Assembly: GCA_030280995.1 (NCBI GenBank)
Contig: JASXTE010000016.1
Coordinates: forward strand, 26,373,501-26,437,500
Length of the DNA: 64,000 nucleotides
DNA from: Hemileia vastatrix
Lineage: Eukaryota > Basidiomycota > Pucciniomycetes > Pucciniales > Zaghouaniaceae
Direction of reading: 5' to 3'
Below, piece after piece: positions 35,990 through 46,922 of the stretch. Under the pieces are notes generated by a model. It saw only the letters and a program-made list of their open reading frames with translations. It made no database searches and was not told the origin of the DNA. The position numbers and the translations under genes were made by a program. Each line of letters begins with the position of its first letter. Position 1 is the first letter of the stretch.

Positions 35990-37547
35990 TCAACAATATT
36001 TATGTTTTTCTCACATTTGTGACCTTTTACCCAAGGTTTTTTACACTTATAACAAGTATTTGTTTCATACTTTTTAGGTACTACAGGTGCAGTAGGTTTT
36101 TTCTGCTTCTCCTGAGGTGTTTTTGAATTCTGAATTTTTACAGGTTCAACATTTTGTTTATAAGTGGAATACCTTGATTCATACTTATGGTTTAAAAATA
36201 TTTCATTGCAAATATTAATAAAATTAGAATATTCAGTAACATTTAATGTTCTAGCTACAACAATGTCTCTGACAGATATAGGTAATTTATATATTATCTT
36301 ATCTTTCCATAAGTTAAAATCCATATGAGGCTCAATGGCTTTTAATATTTTATTTAAATTCATTAAAAATACCATATGTTTGTCACCAATTAACAGATTA
36401 TACCTAGTTTTCTCATAAAGTCTCTGCTGAGTAAGCCTGAATTTAGAACCTCCAAATAGTTTTTCAATAAGTTGTTTCCATTCAGCCCAAGAGTAATCTT
36501 TACCCTCACTCAATACAGCTTCAAACCATAATAAAGCAACATCCTTAAATAAAGAAATTATTTTTGATGTTATTTCTTCATCTGGTAACTTATATGAGAA
36601 TTTCAAATTGTCAATTTTTGAATAAAATGTTGCCAATCAGAGCTGGCTTCCCCATCATAAGTTGGGTACTGATCTATCTTAGGCCAGTTTTTCTGATTGG
36701 ATTTTATCTCACTAATCTTAGGTAAATTCAACAACTCATTCACTTTTGATAAATGGTCTTGTATTTCCTCCTGTACAGATTTGTGACTTACATTTTCAGA
36801 TTTGACACTACCACCAGATGGTTTTAATTGTGGTGGTATAGGGAAGGAATGAGATTCAATTTTTCCAATGAAAGGATTATTATTGTATTGATTATACTTA
36901 TGATTATCCTGGTTCATTAGTAGATTGGCAGTTTCAATCTCAACTTTAGTTAATCTTTGTAGCAACTCAGAGACACTTTGATTTTTCTGGGCAAAAGATA
37001 ACTTTGTTCTTGATTCAGTTTTCAATAAATGTGTTTCATATAATTTTTCTAACTCACAGAACTTGTTTGAAAGCTCATTATATTTATTACTCAATGAAGC
37101 ATATTTAAGAGTTAGAGACAAATGTTCTTTCTCTAATTCTTTGTTACGTGTTGCTAATTGAGAAATGTTTAATGTCAAGGATGAAATTGTATCACTAGTG
37201 AGCTTAACTGTATGTTCCTCACAATCAGTCATTCTATTCCACAATGCTGAAACAATTCTATGGACAGTTGGATTATTGTTAAAATATTCCATGTCTTCCT
37301 TTTCAATTCTCTCACTCTCCTGTGATTTTCTCATCTCACTAGTAGGTGGTTGCAACTGAGGGTTAACTGTATTATCATTATAAATAGTACTGTTATTGTG
37401 GACAAAAGACAAGTCAGGTGTATCTACTCTAAAACCTAAATTTCTTAAATCCTCCTCTATTTTTTGTACAGATTTAACATCAATAGAATTACCTATATTG
37501 TAATTATCAGTATTATGTTCAATCTGAGAGGGTAATCTACTTACCAT
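35990..37547 (-). pseudogene. El-5 gag (main frame), one frame break
   Basis: It begins at the ATG overlapping the previous stop (ATGGTAA, 37547-37541). An N-terminal coiled coil is followed by NWPKIDQYPTYDGEA, then a frame break around 36620. The capsid core follows with ALLWFEAVLSEGKDYSWAEW and KFRLTQQRLYE, then a CYKC..KGHKC zinc knuckle (about 36014-36055) and an acidic tail. The homologues in El-3 and El-4 share this order. Confidence 0.85.
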
Positions 37548-38086
37548 GGGATAGATTCCAGTCCAGATTTTTGGCGCTTTTTTCCTTTGTAAGGGTGAGC
37601 TGAGGAAGTCAGATAAGGTGGTGGATCCCTGTTGCAACTGTGGCTGGTCCACTGTTGATGAAACCAGTCCCATTTCCATTTGTCTACCAGGATTTTCTCC
37701 TGGGAGTGAGTTGACCCACCTGGGGTAGGGGGTTGCTGATTTTTCTGACTGGGATGCCCTCCCTTTAACTCTGCCAATGCCTGATTCATCTGCTGAAACC
37801 CTACCTTGCAATTGTTTTGCAATTGCTCTACCTCTTTGAACATGAGTGATTTAGATTCTTCCAACTTCAGAACCTGTTTGGCCAGGTGAGACAGTTGATC
37901 CTGAAGAGGAGGAGACATTTTTTTATAGTTATCTTTTTTAAGAAGGCGTCCTTTTCTTCTATACTCATGCTTTCTGCTTGGGGGTATTGTTGACCCTCCA
38001 TGGTGATGTCCTGGAAAGTTTTTGTTAGCTTTAGACCTGGTATTATAAGCAGGCTTTTCACTTAAATTTTCCTAGGGAGCACTCAT
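37541..38086 (-). pseudogene. El-5 overlapping leader ORFs before gag
   Basis: A first frame starts at ATG 38086, has an early TAG, and carries KPAYNTRSKA. A second frame starts MEGQQYPQ (about 38002), has a coiled coil and the KWKWDWF motif, and ends at TAA 37541-37543. That stop overlaps the gag ATG (ATGGTAA). El-3 and El-4 have the same three-frame layout. A frameshift within the second frame is seen near 37920. No known domain is recognised. Confidence 0.7.
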
Positions 38087-38596
38087 ATTGTTAATAATGA
38101 CAATATTTCATGTCTGCAGAAAGGAAAAACTCTATGGAATTAGTAGACAAAATATATTAGCAATGATATTACTAATAAAAAAGCAATGGAGCTTACCCTG
38201 AATTTATATCTTTATTTACTTAAATAAATTATAAGAAAAATTCGAAAAAATATGTTAAAAATAGAATAATAATTTCAACTAAACCTTTATAAGGGTGAAT
38301 AAGTAGCTTACTAAGATTTAACCAAATACTAATTAAATTGGGTGTTATATTGGTGTCCAAATACCAAGTGAAATTGGGTTTATATTGGGTACAGTTACTA
38401 CTGTAAATACCTAATTTTTATGATAAAAAATTAGTACAATTATTTTAAGGGTTCTTTTCCGCAATCACTGAGTTATTATTACCCACTAATATGCAGCAGA
38501 CCCAAATATTTGGTTATTTTGAGCTGTACCAAGGTAAAAATCACGTCCCAAGGTTTATAGTAAATAATAAGTAAAATATAAAGAAAGACCCCCAAT
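38087..38596 (-). other. El-5 leader with putative primer site
   Basis: No gene is visible. On the minus strand TGGGGGTCTTTC begins two bases after the 5' LTR, in primer-binding-site position. The tRNA is not identified. Confidence 0.45.
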
Positions 38597-39775
38597 TGTC
38601 AGTATAGTCTAGTATATAAGTATGATATAATAGTTTTTATTTATGGTCCTACTACTTATTGATAAGTGATTTAGTGATTAAACCTGAGGGGAATACTAAT
38701 AAAATAGTTATACTCAAATAAAACTCACAATACCTGGATTTAAATGCGTGCTAGTGGTGGAAAATAGATGAATAAAAATATAGTTATAGCTTTATATAAA
38801 GATGATATCAATTTATAGTGGCTTTATGATATATTTCTAAAGGTTAATAATTGTATAGTAGTGTTTGTTGGAGTTGTAGTAATTGAATGATGATAAATAA
38901 CCATCAAAATCCCTCCTTACTTATACCCAAATCCACTGGAGTGCACAGACCTTCAATCCAGATGATGTCACTGCTATCCCCGGCAATTACAGCACTTTGA
39001 GGGCCCATCACCTCCCCATGGTGTCCACTTCAAGCAGTTTCAACACCCAGACCTCCAGTAAGGACCCTCCATCACTATTAATAATAACACAGATCCATAC
39101 CATAAATAGAAAACCCAGATAAAAGCGGATACCATAAAGAAACAGGTAAAATAAACAATCAAAAAGAGATTTAATGAAACTAAAAGCATATAAAGGAAAC
39201 AAATAAAATGTCCAAGCCCCCAATAACATACCCAAGCATCCACATTAACCCGGAAATATCCTTCCAACCCATAAATCCGTGAATAACCATCCAAGGAAGT
39301 AATTTTAGTTGTCCAAACTGGGTGTATGCGCCTGATATAGGTGTCTATGCTTCTGTAGGCGTTGTGAGTCCACTGATTTCCTCCATATGACCTGAAATAA
39401 GCATAAAAACAAAGGTTATAGGCTATTAAGGGGCTAAAACCCACTTATATACCTAAATATACATAATATACTGCATATTTCACTGAATATGAGATTTATG
39501 TATACATATAAGCTTATGTATGTCAATAACTACTTCATATCACTTAAGATAAGTATATTATGACTCCATTAACACCTTAAACAATGTTATTAGGCCATGG
39601 ACAAGCTATTTAAACTATTATAAGTTATATAATAGAATAATAATTATATATATATATAATAAAATAATATATATTATTATTTTAACCTTATTTTTAAGAT
39701 ATAAGCTTAATCTACTTAAGGTTATCTTATTTTAAGCATAAGAAATACTCATTCCTAAGGATATTTAGGCTGACA
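38597..39775 (-). mobile_element. El-5 5' LTR (alpha)
   Basis: 1179 bp, TGTCAG to CTGACA, nearly the same as the 30928 copy with scattered differences. It holds the 134-codon frame at 39040-39444. The two LTRs differ at many sites, so El-5 is clearly older than El-7. Confidence 0.93.
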
Positions 39776-39780
39776 GAATA

Positions 39781-40032
39781 TGTAGGTTCTTCTAAATTAA
39801 CTTACAGAAATGATTCAGCTGACAAAAAACCTTCAGGACGTGGAAATGGCAAGAGAAGTGGAAAAACCCCCTCACCAAACACTTCTGAGAGAAGTAAAAC
39901 CTCTAATAAATCAGGACAATCAACTCATAGGTATAAAAATAAAAAAGATAACTCAAACCCAACAAGTAAACAATCTGTCCAGTCACATCAAAGAACTGAA
40001 GGCAGAAAGCATGAAGTACAAGGCAAGGGTAG
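39781..40032 (+). pseudogene. El-4 leader ORFs, second segment, cut by El-6
   Basis: Two frames overlap. One continues the 30854 frame (LTYRNDSADKKPSGRG). The other starts near 39810 and carries a coiled coil with IKIKKITQTQQVNNLSSHI. The second is in frame with the next segment after El-6 (..ARV joined to DTLWQQMQ). The equivalent El-5 and El-3 proteins have ITIKK and VSIKK at this place. Confidence 0.65.
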
Positions 40033-40805
40033 TGTCACACGCCACGTGACACTCGAGGAAAAAGCAGCTCATTAAATCAAAAATATCAAGTTCTAAATCT
40101 ATACTCGAAGCGCAGAAAGCAATTCACCATAGCAACTGCAATTCCCCTTTGTGTACTTACTATTCAACTGCGCTAGCCTAAACTCTAAATCTAAATTAGT
40201 CAATCTCTCAATAGTGTGTCTTAGTCTTAATTTCAATAAGCGACGCACAGCGCTATGATCAACGTAATAGTACATTAGTAGTTTTCATTAAAAAGTTTGT
40301 TAATTATTTAAAAGGGGTAAATTGAACATGGACGGATATTAGCAAAGAGGGTCTAAGTGTATGTTATTAATGGTCTGTGGTATGGGAATGGTACAATGAG
40401 AGGGAGGTCAATGCGAGGAGGAATAAAGGATATAAAAGGGTTGAGTTTTTGGTTCGACATTCCTTAGAATTAAATTATAAAACGTATTTACATTTAATAG
40501 TGGTAAAATTACAAAATTAAATCATTGTTATTGTATTTTTCTTTAAACTTTCTCAGTAATCATTTCTAAAATCCTAAATCCTTGATTGTTGAGTTTCAAA
40601 CCCTTTGTGAGATCTTAAGAATTCCTATTAACTTTGAAACTATATTATAATTCTTCTCGAAAATACCTTGAGCCCGTAGCTCTTACTTCGAGTGACCTTT
40701 GAATCACTTCCTCGAATCATTCCTCTGTGCTTCGAAGAAGTTTCTAAATCCCTCATCTCACTTTCAGGAAAATCCTCGACCTTGTGCATAGGTTGTCCGG
40801 TGACA
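40033..40805 (+). mobile_element. El-6 5' LTR (delta)
   Basis: It starts TGTCACACGCCACGTGACAC and ends GGTGACA. A TATA box TATAAAAGGG lies at 40431-40440. No clear tRNA primer site follows. Confidence 0.93.
40431..40440 (+). promoter_or_regulatory. Likely TATA box of El-6 5' LTR
   Basis: TATAAAAGGG is 399 bp into the LTR, repeated at 60825-60834 in the 3' LTR. Confidence 0.6.
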
Positions 40806-40877
40806 GTATAATTTAATTCTCTGTAGTTCTCATTCTTTGACCTACTACCTCCTTTTAGGTGTTTTTAAAATTTTAAA

Positions 40878-42065
40878 ATGGCACCTGTTCAACGCACTCC
40901 TCCTACGGGCGCTACTACTAGAGCTCGCGCTAGGGGCAGGCCAACAGCCACAAGGCCTGTTTCCCGCACTCACTCTTTGGAACCACTCGACCTTAGGGAA
41001 CGGCAACATTCAGTTCAATCTGTAGAAGACATCCCACAAGATTTTGAGGATTATAGTGATGAAGAAGAAGGAGAGGATACAATGCACAAGGCACCATCAG
41101 CCCCTGCCAATCATCCTTCTGGCCAATCCTCAGAACCTGGACCATCTAACTCTCTGGAAGATTTCATGAGACTTTTCATGAAAACCCTTTCAAATCCAAC
41201 ATCTTCAGAGGGATCTAAGTTCAAAACTCCTTTTATGAATTCTCCTGACAAATTTGACAGAGATCACCCCGACAGATTGCGACCCTTCTTGCAAGCCTGC
41301 AAGCTACTGTTCCATAATGACCCTCAAACCTTTAATAGCGACTGATCAAAGGTTGTTTACACTTCTTCATTCCTAGCCGGGAAAGCAGCAAGATGGTTCG
41401 AACCTTATCTGCTCATGCTTTCTTTGACAGAAACCCACTTACATATCAATAATTGGGAAAAGTTCGAAGACCAACTCTTTACGTTGTTTGGGGACCCTAA
41501 TGAAACTGACAACACAGAAATTGAACTTGATTTTCTTCGCATGAGTGATAATGGTAAAGCCTCTGAATATATCTCGAACTTCAGAGCACTTCAAGCTCAA
41601 GTAGGTTGGAATGATGCTGCCCTTAAGTATCATTTCAAGAAAGGACTTCCTTCAAGGATTCTGGATCAATTAAATCTTCATGTTCAGAAGATGACTACTT
41701 TGACGGATTTAATGGATCAAACCCTCGAACTTGACAGCGTTTATCAAGGACAACTTCAACATCGTCGATACGCCAACAAATCTCAAGGCCTAAATTTTAA
41801 ATTGGGATCTTCTTCACACCCACGACCAAATCAATCCTCCTCGACTCAATCCAAACCCAATAAGGGGAACGATAAACCTCAACCAAAAGGCTCTACTCCA
41901 GGCGATATCAGCAGAGTACTGGATCCTAAAGGGGAACTTAAAGAAGCTGAGAGGAAGAGATGAGCAGATAATGGGTTATGTATGTATTGTGGGGGTAAGC
42001 ACAAGTTGGAAGACTGTGTAAAGTTGAAGGAAAGAGAAGGTACTAGTTCGAAGTCAAAAAACTAG
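40878..42065 (+). pseudogene. El-6 gag with two in-frame TGA codons
   Basis: The ATG at 40878 opens a basic then acidic N-terminus. The retrotransposon gag core follows, with TPFMNSPDKFDRDH, NWEKFEDQLFTLFGDP and YISNFRALQAQVGW. TGA codons at 41343-41345 and 41961-41963 interrupt a single frame. Beyond the second lies a CMYCGGKHKLEDC zinc knuckle (CX2CX3HX4C). The frame ends at TAG 42063-42065. The stops look like Trp or Arg codons changed by G to A or C to T. Gag would form the particle and bind the RNA. Confidence 0.88.
42056..42062 (+). promoter_or_regulatory. -1 frameshift slip site A AAA AAC between El-6 gag and pol
   Basis: Read in the gag frame, TCA AAA AAC TAG gives the heptamer A AAA AAC directly before the gag stop. 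Pol is open in the -1 frame. A AAA AAC is one of the most efficient known eukaryotic slip sequences; use here is inferred. Confidence 0.7.
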
Positions 42066-43032
42066 TAGATAATTTACTTGTGTGCAAAGCAAACTATCTT
42101 ATCTCTCCCAGTGCACAGAACCTCCATGTCTTAAGGACAGGAGTTGCCTTAAACCGCTTGAGATTCATTCTTTTTAAGGAGGATATCCCCTTCAGTTGTC
42201 TTATAGACTCTGGAGCTTCAATTTCTTTTGTTAGTTTATCTTTTGCCGAGAAGCTTCAACTAACATTTAAAGATGTCGATCGAACTCCAATCTATTTGGT
42301 CAAATCAGAGGAACCCAAATATTGGGTAAGTAAGAAAGTTTTATGGGTTTTCAACTTTCCAAACTTTCCCCCCTTTGAGTGGGAATTATCAGTCTTGGAC
42401 GCCCCAAGGATGGACAATACCATTCTTGGCCATGACTTTTTAACGCATTGGAATCCCGAAATTGATTGGACTAGGGGATTGATCACCCCATGCTCTAAGT
42501 ATATTTCTGATTCTTCAATGCAGGTCAATAGGGAGTTAAACAACCCGCCTGACAACGTCCTTCTAGAGGACAAATCTCTGCCAGATGACTTGCAAGCATC
42601 TGATCTTTTTCTAAATGAGCAATTGGCTAACCCTTCTAGCTCGATGACTTCACTTGAAGAGGATTTAAATTGCCTCGAAGTAATCGAATTCTGCTCTCTC
42701 AATTCAGGTATCCCCTCAACAGATTCTCTCAAAGATGAAGAGGATGACCAAATCAACATTGAAGCCATTAAATCAACTCTACCAGAAATCTACCACAATT
42801 TCTTTGATGTTTTCTCAATCCGCAAGGCCGATAAGTTACCACCTCATCGACCCTACGACCATCAAATAGAGTTAATAGGCCCAGTACCTCCGGCAGGTCC
42901 TGTCTATTCTTTGTTGAAGGACAAATCTCAAGTTCTTCGAGACTACATTGCAGAGAATGTAGCCAAAGGTTTCATCAGAGCCAGTAAATCTCCAACCGGC
43001 TCCCCTGTCCTCTTTGTAAAAAAGAAGGACGG
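42063..43032 (+). pseudogene. El-6 pol, first part (protease, RT start), cut by El-7
   Basis: The aspartic protease carries LIDSGASISFVS (near 42200). RT starts with the usual PYDHQIEL region and SPTGSPVLFVKKKDG, where El-7 enters after 43032. The frame is open from the slip site to the insertion. It resumes at 55804 with GSLRLCVDYRKFN, so the two halves fit exactly after removing El-7 and one copy of ACGG. Confidence 0.93.
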
Positions 43033-44135
43033 TGTGGTAGCCTAAAGTTTAGTACGGCACCTAAGTACGTAAATGGAGTTATTACGGCGTGCAAGATTGG
43101 CGTTATTATTTTTTTATATAAAAGGGTTTTATTTAATTTATTTGAGTTTTAAATATGAAGAAATTGGTCACGAGCGAATTCCTACACGAAAACAATTTAT
43201 TTTACGGAGAAAACTTATTTTTACGGTCTGAAAAATTTATAAGTATTAAGTCAAGTCACTCAAGAACCTTGGGAAATTTTCCCAGAATTTTTACTATTTT
43301 TCTTATATTTTTAAATGAATTTTAAAGTTTTATAGAAATATTTACGTTTTTCAAAAATTACTTAACTTTGATGAATTTTCACGGGGTAATTAGAGCTGCG
43401 CAGACTACGAAAATTCGTTTGGTAGGTAAAGGGGAAGTAGCTCTATTATGTGTAATTTTTCTAGATTTTTTATTATCGTTTTAAGGTTCTAAATTGAGTC
43501 CGGAAGTCCGGACGGACTCCGTACGGACTCCGTACGGGCTCCGGATTGACTCTGGAAGAGCTCTGGAGGGGAAAACTTAGGCACGTGACTAGGAATACTT
43601 AAGCGCTTCTCAAACTCGAAATTGAGGGGGGGGACACATCATACAGCTTAATCATTGACCACCACGGTCTCATTTTTTATTTCTCAACAAATTAAAATAA
43701 CTTGTAATACCCTTATAACATTATTATTTTTACATAACATCTTAGAAATACAATTCAACAGTTTAAATAACACTTCATACAGGGTATCTTTAGAAAGGTC
43801 TTCGTCGCTGGAACTTGATTATTGCTGTCTCATAAAAATTCAAATTATTATAAAAACATAAAAGTCAATCTTTACAGATCTTTCACTGGTACACCTTAAT
43901 TGTTGTTATCAGTATTTCTTTATCAACAGCCACTTTCTTTAAACCTCAAATAAGCGTTAATTATTTTAGAGTTTCATTATTTTCATCAATCAGATCCAAG
44001 TAGATTGGTTAGCTTAGTGATTTAGAATTCCCATTTTGTTATTTTTATTGGAAGGACGGGGTTTTCCACTAAATCCACATATCTCCTCCGGATTCTGCTT
44101 ACAGCAAGGCGACTGTAAGAGTTTACCTTACCATA
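43033..44135 (+). mobile_element. El-7 5' LTR (gamma)
   Basis: It runs from TGTGGTAGCC to CTTACCATA, so its 3' end is not the usual CA. A TATA box is at 43116. A GC-rich patch at 43499-43556 has tandem GGACTCCGTAC units between TCCGGA sites, unlike the AT-rich surroundings. Confidence 0.95.
43116..43125 (+). promoter_or_regulatory. Likely TATA box of El-7 5' LTR
   Basis: TATATAAAAG lies 83 bp into the LTR, and the copy at 54784 is the same. So early a position would leave a very short U3, or it may not be the true promoter. Confidence 0.45.
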
Positions 44136-44137
44136 GT

Positions 44138-44155
44138 TGGCGCCCAACGTGGGGT
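44138..44155 (+). promoter_or_regulatory. Primer binding site of El-7, complementary to tRNA-Lys(CUU)
   Basis: TGGCGCCCAACGTGGGG begins two bases after the LTR. It is the primer site complementary to the 3' end of eukaryotic tRNA-Lys(CUU), the same type used by tRNA-Lys1,2-primed retroelements. Confidence 0.85.
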
Positions 44156-44206
44156 TCGATTTCTCTAGCTTTCTTTAAAAGACTTACTTGGATCAAGAAC
44201 GTTATT

Positions 44207-44270
44207 AGCCTGCAAGAGGCTTATTTTCTGGAACTCTAATTGGATTTTTGTTATTGGCCTGCAAGAGGCT
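44207..44270 (+). repeat. Two GCCTGCAAGAGGC hairpins in El-7 leader
   Basis: Copies at 44207-44222 and 44255-44270 share TTATTrGCCTGCAAGAGGCTT. Each folds GCCT with AGGC around GCAAG. They resemble the CCTC-N6-GAGG repeats elsewhere in El-7. Position between primer site and gag would suit a packaging or dimer signal; this is inference. Confidence 0.6.
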
Positions 44271-44312
44271 TGTTATTTTATCGATTGTTAACGCTTTTCA
44301 TTACTTATTGGG

Positions 44313-46922
44313 ATGTCTTCTTCTGCTGTTGCTTCTGGATCTTCTAACCCTCTTACTCCCTCAGTTAGAATTGTTTCTTGGGATGGCCCAAAGTTTGATG
44401 GGGAGGAGGTTAAATGGTTCATTAGCAGGTATGAAGCTGCTGCTGCTGTTGATGGTGCTTCCCATGAGGACATGGTAAAGCAAGTTAGATTTTTTATTGC
44501 TGATAGGGAGGTGGAAAAAGAGGTTATTGCTATGCAGGCATTTAAGGACAAGGATTGGGTTAAGCTTTCTAAAGCTATGGTTGATAGATGGGGTGTTAGG
44601 TTTACTATGATGGACCTCAACAAAATTGTAGGTGACTGGCAAGCTAAAGGTGGTGTTTCTTCAATGGTGGACTTCAAAAAACTTTGTGTTCAGTTTGATG
44701 AAGTGGTAGAATATCTTATTTTGGTGGATGAATTAGTGCATGAAAATCAAGCAAAAGATTTGTTTTGGTCAGCATGCAGTAGGGATATTCGAATGGACGT
44801 CTTGAAGGATCTCTCAAGAAAGAATTTAATGAAGGAACTGCCAAACGGTGAGCAGAAGTTACCGGCTCTGGAGGTTATTAAAGAGAACATCCAAGCCCAT
44901 CTAAAGTTATTAGCGTTGGACAAGTATCAAGAGTCTTGCACTCAATATGTCAGTAAGGTTAGCGAAGTTTTGGCCGAGAACAACGATATTATGGTCAAAG
45001 CCCAGGAGGCCAAGAAGGCACAAATGGGTGTTCCTGCTGCAAAAGTTGAGGGCAATGTAGACAACAAGATGGTCGATCACTTGGCCGATTTAACGAAACA
45101 GCTAAAGATATTTGTCCAAGAGACTCAAAAGGCCAGTAAGGCCCCAATCGCTTCCTCGTCGACATCGACTTCTTATCAGTCTAGAGGGTATGAACGTCGA
45201 AATTATAATGGCAATAACAACGGTAACCACTTCCCAGGCAATGGGAGAAATGGTGGGAATGGTGGTAATGGATATAGAGGTGGCTATGATGAGCCAAAGG
45301 TGTGCTCCTATTGTAATAGGAGGGGGCATAGAGCAACAGTTTGTTTTGCTCTTGATAAGGATATGGATGCTGGGCGAGTTTTATTTGATGGTAAAGTTTA
45401 TAAATTTCCCGATGGTTCGTTCATCAAGCCCAGTGATGGACAGTCTCCTTCTGATTTGGTCAGAAGAAGTTTAACGGCTGAAAGAAGAGCCAGATTTGAA
45501 GAGGTGACGGATGAAGATGTTAATGCCAAGGGTGGCAAAAATGGTAACGGTAATGGTGGAAAAGCTGACAAAGGTAAAGAGAAAGAGGTCAGTAAAGCCA
45601 CATTTTCTACTTCTTTTGGTGGTTTAGAGCTGGCGACGGTTGCCCAGGTGGAGGGTAGCTGTATGGCTGGCGAATATGATGTTAATGCTGCTAGAAGAGC
45701 AGCTGCTACTAAGGCGAAAAGTAGCATTCAGAGCCAATTGAGGGCTAATCCTGGCAAGGCCAATAACAAAGTGAACCCTTACTCTAAGGACAAGAATTCT
45801 AGTGCTCAAACTGCCGTCAACAAATTGAACCCTTACTCTAAGGACGAATTATATAAAATGCAGAAGGGGATTGCTGATATGGGGCCCCCTAGTTATGGCA
45901 AGTTTGATTTAAATGGTGAGCCTATGCCAGAGGACGATTCGGATTCTGAGGAGGACGTACCGTTGGCGTCTCTACCCAGACCAAGTTTTAGTGGTCCCAT
46001 CCCAATGGAGGGTGTAAGAAGGACTAGCGATGGATCAGGATTAGTGCAAGAAGCTGGTGACGGAGTTAGGGTTATAGAAAGTGAAGATGTTATAATGGGG
46101 GGTGAAGATGGCTCGGTTGGACCTCAAGAGGTACCCAGGGCCAAGGTTGTTAAATCAAAGGTCCAGTATGAGCGGCCAGTAGTTTCTGGTCAAGCTAATG
46201 CGATGGACGCAGTTTTGAATAGGGTGAATCAACTGCAGATTCCCTTATCTTTGGGGGAGTTATTTACGATTAGTCCGGCGCTTGCTGAAAAGCAAAAGAA
46301 GCATTTGACGAGGCGTCGGGTTTCCACTGGAGAGGTGGAATATATTTGTGAAAATGCTGAAAAGTTTGGGGAAGATGTAGATACACATTTTTCCGCTCCC
46401 CTGGGTTACCTGGTGGTAACTCTTAATGGTAAAGAAGTAAAGGCCTTGGTCGATTCAGGGTCTCAAATTAATTTAATTTCATTGGAGCAAGCGACGAGTA
46501 TAGGCTTGCCAATTAAAAGTGGAACTGGGGGAAACCTCAGAGGTATTGGAGGGCATGCAACAGAGCTGATGGGTACTGCTGAGCATGTCAGGTTAGGCAT
46601 TGGTGGATCTGTTGGTAAGGTTCACTTTTATGTGGCCAGAGGAGCAGTCAAAACTGTTCTTGGTGGTCCTTTTTTGATGGATTTTGAGGCCAGGATAGGG
46701 TATCAAGCTGGCATGGGGATTAGTTTGGAGATCACTGGTGAAGATATGCGGAGGTTGCATATGCGGTTAGCGCCTCCTGGAGATGAAGGTTGGGAAACAC
46801 GGCCAGGGATTACTACTCTGTGCCAGTGTTGTGTTTGCACAAAGAAGCGGCATATAAAACGGACGGCTTCTGGTGAATTATGTTGGTTGGAAAGGGATGA
46901 ATGCCCTCATTTTTTGGGGTAG
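44313..46922 (+). CDS. gag: El-7 Gag with C-terminal aspartic protease, 869 aa
   Basis: The ATG at 44313 is the first after the leader. Residues ~20-220 are a capsid-like helical region (WDGPKFDGEEVKWFISRYE). A Gly/Asn-rich stretch leads to a zinc knuckle CSYCNRRGHRATVC (CX2CX4HX4C, about residue 330). An acidic linker follows. Residues ~700-800 are a retropepsin-like protease with LVDSGSQINLIS (catalytic Asp about 714) and VLGGPFLMDF. A cysteine-rich tail (CQCCVC) precedes the TAG at 46920. Protease inside the gag frame, not the pol frame, is an unusual arrangement. Pol follows in the -1 frame across a slip site. The frame is fully open, so it could be functional. Confidence 0.93.
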   Translation: MSSSAVASGSSNPLTPSVRIVSWDGPKFDGEEVKWFISRYEAAAAVDGASHEDMVKQVRFFIADREVEKEVIAMQAFKDKDWVKLSKAMVDRWGVRFTMMDLNKIVGDWQAKGGVSSMVDFKKLCVQFDEVVEYLILVDELVHENQAKDLFWSACSRDIRMDVLKDLSRKNLMKELPNGEQKLPALEVIKENIQAHLKLLALDKYQESCTQYVSKVSEVLAENNDIMVKAQEAKKAQMGVPAAKVEGNVDNKMVDHLADLTKQLKIFVQETQKASKAPIASSSTSTSYQSRGYERRNYNGNNNGNHFPGNGRNGGNGGNGYRGGYDEPKVCSYCNRRGHRATVCFALDKDMDAGRVLFDGKVYKFPDGSFIKPSDGQSPSDLVRRSLTAERRARFEEVTDEDVNAKGGKNGNGNGGKADKGKEKEVSKATFSTSFGGLELATVAQVEGSCMAGEYDVNAARRAAATKAKSSIQSQLRANPGKANNKVNPYSKDKNSSAQTAVNKLNPYSKDELYKMQKGIADMGPPSYGKFDLNGEPMPEDDSDSEEDVPLASLPRPSFSGPIPMEGVRRTSDGSGLVQEAGDGVRVIESEDVIMGGEDGSVGPQEVPRAKVVKSKVQYERPVVSGQANAMDAVLNRVNQLQIPLSLGELFTISPALAEKQKKHLTRRRVSTGEVEYICENAEKFGEDVDTHFSAPLGYLVVTLNGKEVKALVDSGSQINLISLEQATSIGLPIKSGTGGNLRGIGGHATELMGTAEHVRLGIGGSVGKVHFYVARGAVKTVLGGPFLMDFEARIGYQAGMGISLEITGEDMRRLHMRLAPPGDEGWETRPGITTLCQCCVCTKKRHIKRTASGELCWLERDECPHFLG

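Larger units (their letters stand above)
30928..39775 (-). mobile_element. El-5: full-length chromodomain Ty3-type element, 8.85 kb, coding broken
   Basis: Alpha LTRs (30928-32104 and 38597-39775) flank a minus-strand gag-protease-RT-RNase H-integrase-chromodomain order. Flanks are GAATC and GAATA, a 5-bp target duplication with one change. The element splits the El-4 leader ORF. Several stops show it is inactive, but the domains are well preserved. Confidence 0.93.

Noticed and set aside
43655..43861. 68-codon frame present in both El-7 LTRs (also 55323-55529)
   Set aside because: It is identical in both copies because the LTRs are nearly identical, so its conservation carries no information; no domain is seen.
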